Shown: positions 27,864 through 39,822 of the stretch, piece by piece
Numbering within the stretch: the stretch's first letter is position 1
Layout: each line of letters starts with the position of its first letter
NCBI GenBank assembly: GCA_914767715.1
Contig: OU612066.1
Location: 14,141,001-14,205,000, forward strand
Origin: Membranipora membranacea
Taxonomy: Eukaryota > Bryozoa > Gymnolaemata > Cheilostomatida > Membraniporidae
Reading direction: 5' to 3'
Length of the DNA: 64,000 nucleotides
Made by a program: the position numbers and the translations under genes
Notes under the pieces: model-generated
What the model was told of the DNA's origin: nothing
The model's database searches: none
The model's input: only the letters and a program-made list of their open reading frames with translations

Positions 27864-30800
27864 TTCGTTTTAACGAGGCTCACTTTTGCTGTAAAAAAAC
27901 ATGCCAAACGGCAGCTTTGAAAAATTAAATCTCTGTCGGATTCTTATCAAACTCCGACCAGTTCAAGCTCTTATTGGCCTTATTCAAAATCCAGAATATG
28001 GAGATCCTCGGATAATCTGCTGGGTAATTACGCTGACTTGAAATTTCAAAAATTATACCAAGGGTGGGTATCATGGTTTTTTTTCGCCAAGGACAAAAAA
28101 TAGATTCGCTTTAAACCAACCTCATAAAGAGGAACAACTCCTGCTCGTCTCAAATCTGAAATCCGTTTGGCTCTGTGGGTCTTTGTTCTCCGTCAGCGTT
28201 CGCTTTAACCAGGCTCACTTTCGCTCATAAAAAACATGCCAAACGGCAACATTGAAAAATTAAATGTCTGTCGGATTCTTATCAAACTCCGACCAGTTCA
28301 AGCTCTTATTGGCCTTATTAAAAATCCAGAATATGGAGATCCTCGGATAATCTGGTGGGTAATTACGCTGACTTGAAATCTCAAAAATTATACCAATGGT
28401 GGGTATCATGGTTTTTTTTCGCCAAGGACAAAAAACAGATTCGCTTCAAACCAACCTCATTAAGAGGAGCATCTCCTGTTCGTCTCAAATCTGAAATCCA
28501 TTTGGGTCTGTGGGTCTTTGTTCTCCATCAGCGTTCGTTTTAACAACGCTCACTTTTGCTCTAAAAAAACATGCCAAATGGCAGCATTGAAAAATTAAAT
28601 CTCTGTCGGATTCTTATCAAACTCTGACCAGTTCAAGCTCTTATTGGCCTTATTCAAAATCCAGAATATGGAGATCCTCGGACAATCTGGTGGGTAATTA
28701 CGCTGACTTTAAATCTCAAAAATTATACCAAGGGTGGGTATCATGGTTTCTTTTCGCCAAGGACAAAAAATAGATTCGCTTTAAACCAACCTCATAAAGA
28801 GGAACAACTCCTGCTCGTCTCAAATCTGAAATCTGTTTGGCTCTGTGGGTCTTTGTTCTCCGTCAGCGTTCGTTTTAACGAGGCTCACTTTTGCTGTAAA
28901 AAAATATGCCAAACGGCAGCTTTGAAAAATTAAATCTATGTCGGATTCTTTTCAAACTCCGACCAGTTCAAGCTCTTATTGGCCTTATTCAAAATCCAGA
29001 ATATGGAGATCCTCGGATAATCTGGTGGGTAATTACGCTGACCTGAAATCTCAAAAATTGTACCAAGGGTGGGTGTCATGGTTTTTTTTCACCAAGGACA
29101 AAAAATAGATTCGCATCAAACCAACCTCATAAAGAGGAACAACTCCTGTTCGTCTCAAATCTGAAATCCGATTGGCTCTGTGGGTCTTTGTTCTCCGTAA
29201 GCGTTCGCTTTAACCAGGCTCACTTTTGCTCATAAAAAATATGCCAAACGGCAGCTTTGAAAAATTAAATCTATGTCGGATTCTTTTCAAACTCCGACCA
29301 GTTCAAGCTCTTATTGGCCTTATTCAAAATCCAGAATATGGAGATCCTCGGATAATCTGGTGGGTAATTACGCTGACCTGAAATCTCAAAAATTGTACCA
29401 AGGGTGGGTGTCATGGTTTTTTTTCACCAAGGACAAAAAATAGATTCGCTTCAAACCAACCTTATAAAGAGGAGCAACTCCTGCTCGTCTCAAATCTGAA
29501 ATCCGTTTAGCTCTGTGGGTCTTTGTTCTCCATCAGCGTTCGTTTTAACGAGGCTCACTTTTGCTGTAAAAAAACATGCCAAACGGCAGCTTTGAAAAAT
29601 TAAATCTCTGTCGGATTCTTATCAAACTCCGACCAGTTCAAGCTCTTATTGGCCTTATTCAAAATCCAGAATATGGAGATCCTCGGATAATCTGATGGGT
29701 AATTACGCTGACATGAATTCTCAAAAATTATACCAAGGGTGGGTATCATGGTTTTTTTTCGCCAAGGACAAAAAATAGATTCGCTTTAAACCAACCTCAT
29801 AAAGAGGAACAACTCCTGCTTGTCTCAAATCTGAAATCCGTTTGGCTCTGTGGGTCTTTGTTCTCCGTCAGCGTTCGTTTTAACGAAGCTCACTTTTGCT
29901 GTAAAAAAACATGCCAAACGGCAGCTTTGAAAAATTAAATCTCTGTCGGAGTCCTTTCAAACTCCGACCAGTTCAAGCTCTTATTGGCCTTATTCAAAAT
30001 CCAGAATATGGAGATCCTCGGATAATCTGGTGGGTAATTACGCTGACCTGAAATCTCAAAAATTATACCAAGGGTGGGTATCATGGTTTTTTTCGCCAAG
30101 GACAAAAAATAGATTCGCTTCAAACCAACCTCATTAAAAGGAGCATCTCCTGCTCGTCTCAAATCTGAAATCCATTTGGCTCTGTGGGTCTTTGTTCTCC
30201 GTCAGCGTTCGCTTTAACCAGGCTCACTTTCGCTCATAAAAAACATGCCAAACGGCAGCATTGAAAAATTAAATCTCTGTCGGATTCTTATCAAACTCCG
30301 ACCAGTTCAAGCTCTTATTGGCCTTATTAAAAATCCAGAATATGGAGATCCTCGGATAATCTGGTGGGTAATTACGCTGACTTGAAATCTCAAAAATTAT
30401 ACCAATGGTGGGTATCATGGTTTTTTTTCGCCAAGGACAAAAAATAGATTCGCTTCAAACCAACCTCATTAAGAGGAGCATCTCCTGCTCGTCTCAAATC
30501 TGAAATCCATTTGGGTCTGTGGGTCTTTGTTCTCCATCAGCGTTCGTTTTAACAACGCTCACTTTTGCTCTAAAAAAACATGCCAAATGGCAGCATTGAA
30601 AAATTAAATCTTTGTCGGATTCTTATCAAACTCCGACCAGTTCAAGCTCTTATTGGCCTTATTCAAAATCCAGAATATGGAGATCCTCGGATAATCTGGT
30701 GGGTAATTACGCTGACTTGAAATCTCAAAAATTATACCAAGGGTGGGTATCATGGTTTCTTTTCGCCAAGGACAAAAAATAGATTCGCTTTAAACCAACC

Positions 30801-33690
30801 TCATAAAGAGGAACAACTCCTGCTCGTCTCAAATCTGAAATCTGTTTGGCTCTGTGGGTCTTTGTTCTCCGTCAGCGTTCGTTTTAACGAGGCTCACTTT
30901 TGCTGTAAAAAAATATGCCAAACGGCAGCTTTGAAAAATTAAATCTCTGTCGGATTCTTTTCAAACTCTGACCAGTTCAAGCTCTTATTGGCCTTATTCA
31001 AAATCCAGAATATGGAGATCCTCGGATAATCTGGTGGGTAATTACGCTGACCTGAAATCTCAAAAATTATACCAAGGGTGGGTATCATGGTTTTTTTTCG
31101 CCAAGGACAAAAAATAGATTCGCTTCAAACCAACCTCATTAAAAGGAGCATCTCCTGCTCGTCTCAAATCTGAAATCCATTTGGCTCTGTGGGTCTTTGT
31201 TCTCCGTCAGCGTTCGTTTTAACGAGGCTCACTTTAGCTTATAAAAAACATGCCAAACGGCAGCATTAAAAAATTAAATCTCTGTCGGATTCTTATCAAA
31301 CTCCGACCAGTTCAAGCTCTTATTGGCCTCATTCAAAATCCAGAATACTGAGATCCTCGGTTAATCTGGTGGGTAATAACGCTGACTTGAAATCTCAAAA
31401 ATTATACCAAGGGTGGGTATCATGGTTTCTTTTCGCCAAGGACAAAAAATAGATTCGCTTCAAACCAACCTCATAAAGAGGAGCAACTCCTGCTTGTCTC
31501 AAATCTGAAATCTGTTTGGCTCTGTGGGTGTTTGTTCTCCATCAGCGTTCGTTTTAACAACGCTAACTTTTGCTCTAAAAAAACATGCCAAATGGCAGCA
31601 TTGAAAAATTAATCTCTGTCGGATTCTTATCAAACTCCGACCAGTTCAAGCTCTTATTGGCCTCATTCAAAATCCAGAAAATGGAGATCCTCGGATAATC
31701 TGGTGGGTAATAACGCTGACTTGAAATCTCAAAAATTATACCAAGGGTGGGTATCATGGTTTTTTTTCACCAAGGACAAAAAATTGATTCGCTTCAAACC
31801 AACCTCATAAAGAGGAGCAACTCCTCTTCGTCTCAAATCTGAAATCCGTTTGGCTCTGTGGGTCTTTGTTCTCCGTCAGCGTTCCTTTTAACGAGGCTCA
31901 CTGTTGCTCTTAAAAAACATGCGAAACGGCAGCATTGAAAAATTAAATCTCTGTCGGATGTTTATCAAACTCCGACCAGTTCAAGCTCTTATTGGCCTTA
32001 TTCAAAATCCAGAATATGGAGATCCTCGGATAATCTGGTGGGTAATTACGCTGACTTCAAATCTCAAAAATTATACCAAGGGTGGGTATCATGGTTTTTT
32101 TTCGCCAAGGACAAAAAATAGATTCGCTTCAAACCAGCCTCATAAGGAGGAGCAACTCCTGTTCGTCTCAAATCTGAAATCCGTTTGGCTCTGTGGGTCT
32201 TTGTTCTCCGTCAGCGTTGGCTTTAACCAGGCTCACTTTTGCTCATAAAAAACATGCCAAACGGCAGCATTGAAAAATTAAATCTCTGTCGGATTCTTAT
32301 CAAACTCCGACCAGTTCAAGCTCTTATTGGCCTCATTCAAAATCCAGAATATGGAGATCCTCGGATAATCTGGTGGGTAATAACGCTGACTTCAAATCTC
32401 AAAAATTATACCAAGGGTGGGTATCATGGTTTCTTTTCGCCAAGGCCAAAAAATAGATTCGCTTCAAACCAACCTCACAAAGAGGAGCAACTCCTGCTTG
32501 TCTCAAATCTGAAATCCTTTCGGCTCTGTGGGTGTTGTTCTCCATCAGCGTTCGTTTTAACAACGCTCACTTTTGTTCTAAAAAAACATGCCAAATGGCA
32601 GCATTGAAAAATTAAATCTCTGTCGGATTCTTATCAAACTCTGACCAGTTCAAGCTCTTATTGGCCTTATTCAAAATCCAGAATATGGAGATCCTCGGAT
32701 AATCTGGTGGGTAATTACGCTGACCTGAAATCTCAAAAATTATACCAAGGGTGGGTATCATGGTTTTTTTTCGCCAAGGACAAAAAATAGATTCGCTTCA
32801 AACCAACCTCATAAGGAGGAGCAACTCCTCTTCGTCTCAAATCTGAAATCCGTTTGGTTCTGTGGGTCTTTGTTCTCCGTCAGCGTTCGTTTTAACGAGG
32901 CTCACTTTTGCTCTTAAAAAACATGCGAAACGGCAGCATTGAAAAATTAAATCTCTGTCGGATTCTTATCAAACTCCGACCAGTTCAAGCTCTTATTGGC
33001 CTTATTCAAAATCCAGAATATGGAGATCCTCGGATAATCTGATGGGTAATTACGCTGACTTGAAATCTCAAAAATTATACCAAGGGTGGGTATCATGGTT
33101 TTTTTTCCCCAAGGACAAAAAATAGATTCGCCTCAAACCAACCTCATAAAGAGGAGCAACTCCTGCTTGTCTCAAATCTGAAATCCGTTTGGCTCTGTGG
33201 GTGTTTGTTCTCCATCAGCGTTCGTTTTAACAACGCTCACATTTGCTCTAAAAAAACATGCCAAATGGCAGCATTGAAAAATTAAATCTCTGTCGGATTC
33301 TTATCAAACTCTGACCAGTTCAAGCTATTATTGACCTAATTCAAAATCCAGAATATGGAGATCCTCGGATAATCTGGTGGGTAATTACGCTGACTTGAAA
33401 TCTCAAAAATTATACCAAGGGTGGGTGTCATGGTTTTTTTTCACCAAGGACAAAAAATAGATTCGCTTCGAAACAACCTCATAAAGAGGAGCAACTCCTC
33501 TTCGTCTCAAATCTGAAATCCGTTTGGCTCTGTGGGTCTTTGTTCTCCGTCAGCGTTCGTTTTAACGAGGCTCACTTTTGCTCTTAAAAAACATGCGAAA
33601 CGGCAGCATTGAAAAATTAAATCTCTCTCGGATTCTTATCAAACTCCGACCAGTTCAAGCTCTTATTGGCCTTATTCAAAATCCAGAATA
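27864..33690. repeat. Satellite array, subfamily B (about 17 diverged tandem units of about 335 bp)
   Basis: The same register and period continue, with the landmark GGGTATCATGG recurring about every 335 bp (about 28,072, 28,407, 28,743), but the sequence is clearly different from A. Consensus changes include TTCGCCAAGGACAAAA for TTCGGCCAGATCAAAA, GAAATCCGTTTGG for GCAGACCGTTTGG, and CTGGTGGGTAATTACG for AGGGGGGTCACAACG. B units also differ more among themselves than A units do. The long plus-strand ORF of A is lost in most B units. B is probably the older or less often homogenised flank of the same satellite. Confidence 0.93.
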
Positions 33691-34117
33691 TTCTCTTTCA
33701 GCATTCGTTTTAACAACGCTCACTTTTGCTGCAAAAAAACATGCCAAACAGCAGCTTTGAAAAATTAAATCTCTGTCGGATTCTTTTCAAACTCCGACCA
33801 GTTCAAGCTCTTATTGGCCTTATTCAAAATCCAGAATATGGAGATCCTCGGATAATCTGGTGGGTAATTACGCTGACTTGAAATCTCAAAAATTATACCA
33901 AGGGTGGGTATCATGGTTTTTTTTCGCCAGGGACAAAAAATAGATTCGCTTCAAATATGGAGATCCTCGGATAATCTGGTGGGTAATTACGCTGACTTGA
34001 AATCTCAAAAATTATACCAAGGGTGGGTATTATGGTTTTTTTTCGCCAAGGACAAAAAATAGATTCGCTTCAAATATGGAGATCCTCGGATAATCTGGTG
34101 GGTAATTACGCTGACTT
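33684..34117. repeat. Decayed array edge: internally deleted units and a 120 bp derived tandem repeat
   Basis: A B unit is interrupted near 33,690, where CCAGAATATT runs directly into TCTCTTTCAGC, joining two distant unit positions. From about 33,835 a 119-120 bp segment (ATATGGAGATCC to TTCGCTTCAA) is repeated; the landmark falls at 33,836, 33,955 and 34,074. Each short copy is a B unit that has lost about 215 bp. Satellite similarity ends at GCTGACTT, about 34,117, and unique DNA follows. Confidence 0.85.
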
Positions 34118-36785
34118 CACGCCTAGCTCCTTGCAACGTGCTTCTCACTGCACTTGTTATGGTACAGCATGTGATTATAATAATTTGTGTTTTTGACTCC
34201 GCCTCTGTACTTATAGCCTCAATTAACCAGAATTACTATGCTTTATCAGTATATATAGTGTTGAATCAATTTATATGGAGGAGGGGTGCAACATTTGTCT
34301 TATTGGTGAGTTTTATGCTGATTGGTTGTCGTAATCATTTAAAAGCCTATGTCAGGAATCATCACAAGCTTACTGGCAATGGCATTTAAGATACGTAATG
34401 CTAATAACGTAAGCATTGGTGAGTGTAGTATATACAATTTCTTTCTGAGACCTGTGTGTTCTGTTGTCTTTATACTCCTCTTTCCTACTGGCACTTAATC
34501 ATCATGATTACTTAAGGTATGTAAGTAATTATTTAAGCTTTTGTTTTTGTTGAAATAAACTGCAACTAATATCATTTAAGCAAAATTGCAACAACCATTA
34601 AGACTGTATCTCCAGTTCATCTTTCTCCTAATATTCAAAGTCTCGGTACAAAAGCTTGGGGAATGATGTACGCAGCTGAGGCTGCCGGGAGCTAGCGAGT
34701 TCAATCATCCTTAGAAGTGATTTCACTGAGACTTAAACCAACCACTTTTATAGCCCCGAATCAATTGCAGTGTAGAGAGAGCGCAGTAGCGGATTGCGCC
34801 ATATCATGGTCTCCCGAAAAGAATGGTTTGGTGGCTTCAATAACATGCTACTCACCACTTGGGGTAGTGCACTGATTTCCTATGGCATAGTCATTTCCAT
34901 CATTACTACTCTAGGCAACACAGCGTCTGTCGTAGTGTTTTCGATATTTCATGGCAAATTTCTTGGAATCCAGTATTGATGTTTAGTTCTCTTTTCATGC
35001 CGCACCAGCTGTACAGTGCACTCTTATTTTATACCGAAGAGGCCGAGGAGTTCTTTTTACTGTGTGTGGGGTTTGCAAACCCACAATGGACCTCCGGTTT
35101 TTTATATGTACCGCCCCACAAGAACCTTGCTTGGCTAAGATGAACAGTATACCAGTACTAAATCAGAAATGACTGCCAGCGCAGGGAATTAACATGGACC
35201 TCAAACATAACAAGCCCACACCCTTAACTATTAGGTAAATCCTAACTCCCGCTAGGTCGCTTGTCTTAAGGAACCTTCTGGCAACAATTGTCACTTGTAA
35301 ATGATGAATCAAAGAACGATGTCATGTGAGTCATATGTTATTGGACATTTTAGAACCTCAGCCTACAATAGTCTGAGGTTTTAAAATGATTTGCGGCAAG
35401 TCAGAAAGGGACAAGATAATTTGAGGGGCAAGTTGCATTCACTTTAATTTTAGAGCAAAGTTTCCAACTCTCACCGAGCATGAGTGGAAACTATTTTACA
35501 AAAGTATTTTCTTTGTTGTTGTTTCCATCCGACCGTGCTGTGCAGTGTGCACTAACTCTATTGTGTGTATGCTAGCACTGGCATTGCCTACTTTGAGAAT
35601 ATTTATCCATGATTTGAGTAAGATTACTACGGGTTTCACTATTTTACTGTGAGAAAACATCAAGCTGCCTGCACTGCTTTACTTTATGTGACCTGCTATA
35701 ACTGTCTGCACAAAAATATGTATTATAATTATCTTACCCTGCTTGTCCGCCAAATGGTCACGATAGCCATTCCTTGTTCATGGTATTAGCGTTCAGCAAG
35801 ACATTGAAATGCTCTATGTCTCATTAAGACAATTACATAATATTATATAATTAATCAACTTTTCTCTGCATAAGATGAACCTTCTTGCCATGGGCACTGC
35901 TCAATCTATGAAGCTTTCGAGCTTTATGCAAGTTGAAATTAAAACGATGAGGTAGCTTTGAAAGCCAAGCATTCTTTGAATGCTTTTTGACAGTTGTGTT
36001 CACCATTAGGCATACAAGATAACTCCTCACATATATGGATATATGCGAACACATAATATATAACTACTATAGTCCAGTCTAAAATGAAAAATTTCAATTT
36101 TATCAAATATCTGAATAAGAACACTGTGGTTTGCTTGAATTTGTCTATTATCCCTTTAGTTATTAGCCTGTGAACCCGATTCTTGCTTTTGGACCTGTGT
36201 GAAGGTGTGATCATGTGTTCCTGTGTTAGACTGTGATCATTGTACTCTGCGTTAGACTTTGGACATAGATATCTTTGTTGTGCAGTCTGTAATCCGACCC
36301 ATGAACGTAGTATTTTCATCGAGGCTGACGCAAAAATAATGAAATCATATTATCATATTCCTTGAAAACAAATTGAAGTTTGCTTTTGCAAGCCGATTCC
36401 TGCTTTAAAAAAACGGATCATGTTTACAAGGCTCCGATACATTATGAATTGGTGTTATTGGTATAATGTATAATTTGCAGCGTACAAAAGGGAGCTTCCA
36501 TTCAGAAGGGGATCGCTCCCTAAAATTTCTACACTGTTCTATACTGTTCCATATAATTATCTGGTAACTCCTTTTCTTTTCATTACCACAGTAACCTGAG
36601 AGGTTTGTACAGGGATTATATATGTGACTGTTTAAAATCTCCTTTTATAATTATTTCCCCGCTGACTTACACCCAAATATACCGTTGGTGATCAGGATAA
36701 GGTCATGTCTTATCAAAGTCACTTATTTCTCATGTTTGGATACATGTATCCTGAAGAAAACTCTGTTACTGTAAGCATGTAGGTA

Positions 36786-36826
36786 GCCTGTCTTGACAAG
36801 CCTTTTTTTGATGGGTGGACAAAGCT
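36786..36826. repeat. Half copy of a dispersed inverted-repeat motif
   Basis: GCCTGTCTTGACAAGC followed by a T-run and GGGTGGACAAAGCT resembles the left arm of the palindromic element at 51,368-51,456 (GCCTGTCTTAACAAGC, T-run, then a G-rich stretch and GACAAGCTTTG). It suggests one short nonautonomous element family with a solo or damaged copy here. Confidence 0.45.
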
Positions 36827-36936
36827 GAGATTGAAAAATCAATACAAAAGTAAACATGAGAATGATGTGAGTTGTGCCCCCTTTGGATGAGAGGGGACAA
36901 CTATGTTCATCAGTTCAACATTAACTAGTGTGTTGT

Positions 36937-36959
36937 TGTCACATACACTGTATGTGACA
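36937..36959. repeat. Short perfect palindrome (10 bp arms)
   Basis: TGTCACATAC and GTATGTGACA are perfect reverse complements separated by 3 nt. Function unknown; it lies in noncoding DNA. Confidence 0.6.
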
Positions 36960-37279
36960 CGCCTAGGTGCATGACTCTACATGAAGTTAGGCATTGTATA
37001 TTGCACTGTCATGGTTGCCATGGTCCTAATCTGATTAATTGTTATACTCTTCCGCATTTACTTCCATTTTTTGCACATTTAATTACCATCTAAATCCTGG
37101 AGGTTGGCCATCAAAATAATGATGTATCATCCCACCCGCTCATATTTTTACGACCTATTTATACAGGTCAGTATAAAGAACAGTGGTTTTTGCTCTGAAG
37201 AATCAGCTACAATTGCGAGTTACGATCGATCGGGAGTTACGTGTGACAGTTACAACTTGGCGTTGCAATTTATCAGTTG

Positions 37280-37299
37280 CCTGGGGCATTTGCCCCAGG
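37280..37299. repeat. Short perfect palindrome (9 bp arms)
   Basis: CCTGGGGCA and TGCCCCAGG flank TT. It is G+C-rich within A+T-rich DNA. Function unknown. Confidence 0.6.
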
Positions 37300-37758
37300 G
37301 TGTAGTTCAGTAATAAAATCATCAAACTGCCGAAAAACTGCATTCAGTATTATAAAGTAATCTCATATGAACTCTGCCAGCAGTGAATTGTCGTGATCTT
37401 TCTCGATCCGACATTGTGTGCCCAACCCCCATCCCACGACTTCAAGCTTGCCAAGACAAATGAAAAAGTATGCAGTAGGCACCAAACCAGTTATGAAACA
37501 AAATGTCTTGTAAAATATCTACCAAACATTAAAAATATTATTCAGAACAAAGCGTGACATACTTGATGATGAATAGTAAAGGGTAAAGGTATAAAAAGCT
37601 AGAAGACTTTGCAAGGCCAGATGTGTAAACATCTTTGCTTCTTTACACTCAATAGGTAAATATGTAAGGTTTAAGTTTTAAAAATAATCCCCTGACAAAA
37701 TTATATTACAGATACACGATTATAAACCCAAAATATTCTCATAAAAAAAAATTATGCT

Positions 37759-38142
37759 ATGGCTGAGCAAGGTAAAATGCAATATCTGCCACCACTTTTA
37801 TTGGCAGGGTGTTTCTATGTGGCAGCAAACGCTATCCATTTTCAGTATATACTTTTATTAATAACTGCTACTGGAGCCTTGTTGGGAAGTTATTCTCTAT
37901 TGCCAGTTCTCTTTACATCTGACATCTGCAGCAGGAGCATAGACCCAATAGCTTCAAGAATTACTTCTACTGGAGCTTTGCTGACAATCTCCTTTCAAAC
38001 TTTCTCCAATCAAGGGGATATACCTTTACCTTTACCTCACCTAACGAATTATAGTCAATGGTCATGGTTTGGACGTGTGACAGGTGTGAATGTCTCCAAA
38101 AATACATTACATGCTCCCCTGAGCTATGAGAATCTCCAATGA
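37759..38142 (+). CDS. Doubtful ORF, 127 codons, followed by a polyadenylation-like signal
   Basis: The ATG has G at +4. The predicted peptide has a hydrophobic N-terminal half (PPLLLAGCFYVAANAI, then YILLLITATGALLG), which could be a signal anchor or one to two membrane segments. An internal degenerate repeat (ITATGALLGS, ITSTGALLTI) is visible. No family is recognised. AATAAA at 38,385-38,390 and eight A residues at 38,400-38,407 could mark a transcript end or a retroposed copy. The ORF could equally be chance in A+T-rich DNA. Confidence 0.2.
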   Translation: MAEQGKMQYLPPLLLAGCFYVAANAIHFQYILLLITATGALLGSYSLLPVLFTSDICSRSIDPIASRITSTGALLTISFQTFSNQGDIPLPLPHLTNYSQWSWFGRVTGVNVSKNTLHAPLSYENLQ

Positions 38143-38384
38143 TTGCGTTTCTGTAATTCCCTGTAAGCTTAACTCAATGAGAATGCATGAGAGGTTGAGC
38201 CGGGAATTCTGGGTAACAGTTGAATTATGGGAATATTGTATACTTTTTTGATGGGTAGAAAGTGTAGTAAAATCATTTTGATTTGCTTCCAGAGCTTCTC
38301 AACTGAGACTTGAAATACATGCTGAGCTCACCAACACATCCATAAACTGTGTGGATATTTTGAACTGTCATCATGTTGACTTTG

Positions 38385-38407
38385 AATAAAGAAATTTGGA
38401 AAAAAAA
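38385..38407 (+). promoter_or_regulatory. Possible polyadenylation signal plus A-tract
   Basis: AATAAA is followed 9 nt later by eight A residues. It lies about 240 bp after the doubtful ORF ending at 38,142. This may be a real 3' end, an A-tail left by retroposition, or chance. Confidence 0.3.
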
Positions 38408-39423
38408 GACAGTCTAGATTAAGTATATTTCATTTTATGACATCACAGCTCAGTCATCATCCTGAATCTATGCTATGATTTGCACACTTCTATGCCTATT
38501 GGCTAAGTTCAAAGTGTCACTTCCAATAGGCAATTAGTGCCCACTTTCAGTTTGTTGCAGCTTGCTGCACATGTTAGTTCAGGAGGTCCTCTATGGCCTC
38601 ACCTGTATGATGCATTCTAATTTCTAGGATGTATCATATTGTGGGATTCCGGGTTATGGAGTCACCACATTAACTCTCCGCTACTGATATCTGTGCTCAC
38701 GAGCTCGGTGTGATGATTCTCACTATGTGACACTGACTTATTTACATGCGATCTCCTTTGATTCCATTAAACACTTGACTCAAGAGCATGTGCCTTTTAA
38801 TTCTTATGAAGTTTAACATCAAACGCAATTCAACTTAAACAATGCATGTCTTATTTCAGCAAGTTATACTTTCTAGTTAATGATGCCATGCATGCTCAAT
38901 TTAATTCATTTAACTAAATTAGTTGATGATATAGATAATCCAACCAAATGTTATACTGTGCCATTATCAAATAATAAGGCAAGTTCTATTTCCCTATAAA
39001 TATCACTAACATACAATAAATGAAAATATTATGATAACAACTTGTAAAACTTTCATGTTTAAAAAAACTGACCTGTCTCCAAATGAAGTTGCAAACAAAA
39101 AGAGACCTTTCCATTGGTGAACCATGCTCTTATATAGCATGGTTCCAAACACATTAAAAAACTGCTGACGCTCATCAGTAAACAAACACAAGAAAAACAA
39201 CAAAACGCATCTGCCCCAAGAGTGGGTTGATCGGTCCCAAGAGTGGGTACAGATATTAAAATTAGCACTTTGATTTAATTCAGCTGCCTTTGATCGATGT
39301 TCCTTTGATTCAGTTAACTTTGATCGAGGTTAAATGTCCTGTCTGTTACTAGCGTGTCCTCAAGTTGAGTTTGAGTGTACTGATGATGATATAGAAAATT
39401 CTCCTGTTTGCTCTGCAGATGTG

Positions 39424-39561
39424 ACATCTGCACTCCCTTGGTTGCAATCGTCCTCGATTATGACATGTCACATGATCTGGCATCTAGATGCAACATCTGC
39501 ACTCCCTTGGTTGCAATCGTCCTCGATTATGACATGTCACATGATCTGGCATCTAGATGCG
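39424..39561. repeat. Two tandem copies of a 69 bp unit
   Basis: Copies 39,424-39,492 and 39,493-39,561 differ only at the last base. The unit runs from ACATCTGCACTCCC to CATCTAGATGC. 69 bp is a multiple of three, so the plus-strand ORF 39,334-39,642 carries a perfect 23-residue repeat, but that ORF has no other sign of being a gene. Confidence 0.9.
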
Positions 39562-39648
39562 ACAATATCACACCCTCAGTATGAGGATTTTGGGCAACAT
39601 GCGTCCCTCGTTAGGGGCAGCCCAACCTCTGTTTTGTCATAAACAGGC

Positions 39649-39822
39649 TCAGTCATCATCCCCGTCAGTGAGTTTGATAAGGCAGCTCAAAGGTACAGAT
39701 CCCTCCTCAAGTTGATCATTAATAATCCACACCCACTGAGGGTCATCATCATCTCTATCTAACACAGTTACTAGCTCCCCTTTACTTATTGTCAGCTCAG
39801 TATCATCTCTCATATTAGACCC
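39649..39822 (-). CDS. Two-SH3 gene, last exon (bulk of SH3-2 and stop)
   Basis: Acceptor TTTAATTTTAG|GGGTCT, phase 0. The 57 residues contain the SH3 core DTELTISKGELVTVL, the WVW segment and GSVPLSCLIKL, then TDGDDD and TGA. The usual Tyr of the SH3 C-terminal SxYV motif is Cys here. Confidence 0.8.
   Translation of the reverse strand, partial: GSNMRDDTELTISKGELVTVLDRDDDDPQWVWIINDQLEEGSVPLSCLIKLTDGDDD

Larger units (their letters stand above)
34118..37758. other. Gene-poor unique DNA beside the satellite
   Basis: About 3.6 kb of A+T-rich sequence. Short ORFs occur (for example plus 34,138-34,389 and minus 35,939-36,319) but none has a recognisable domain, convincing splice signals or a supporting context. 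Two short palindromes and one half of a dispersed inverted-repeat motif lie here and are listed separately. I see no RNA gene. Confidence 0.5.

Noticed and set aside
1-27920. Dozens of similar 66-104 codon plus-strand ORFs and 63-88 codon minus-strand ORFs, which could be read as a tandem gene family
   Set aside because: They recur because the 334 bp unit recurs. Common 1-nt indels swap the C-terminal half between frames, overlapping ORFs exist on both strands, and the ORF is lost in subfamily B. No domain is visible.
1-34117. CRISPR-like repeat array
   Set aside because: Units are contiguous 334-335 bp monomers without unique spacers, in an animal genome.
1-34117. TTAGGG in each A unit (AATTAGGGCC) as telomere-derived sequence
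   Set aside because: There is only one hexamer per unit, never in tandem, so chance is the simplest explanation.
1-34117. RNA polymerase III B-box-like word AGTTCAAGCTC in each unit, suggesting a tRNA-derived SINE origin
   Set aside because: Two mismatches to the B-box consensus and no acceptable A box at the right distance; no tRNA cloverleaf.
35939-36319. Minus-strand 126-codon ORF
   Set aside because: No recognisable domain, no splice or start context, and A+T-rich composition like its surroundings.
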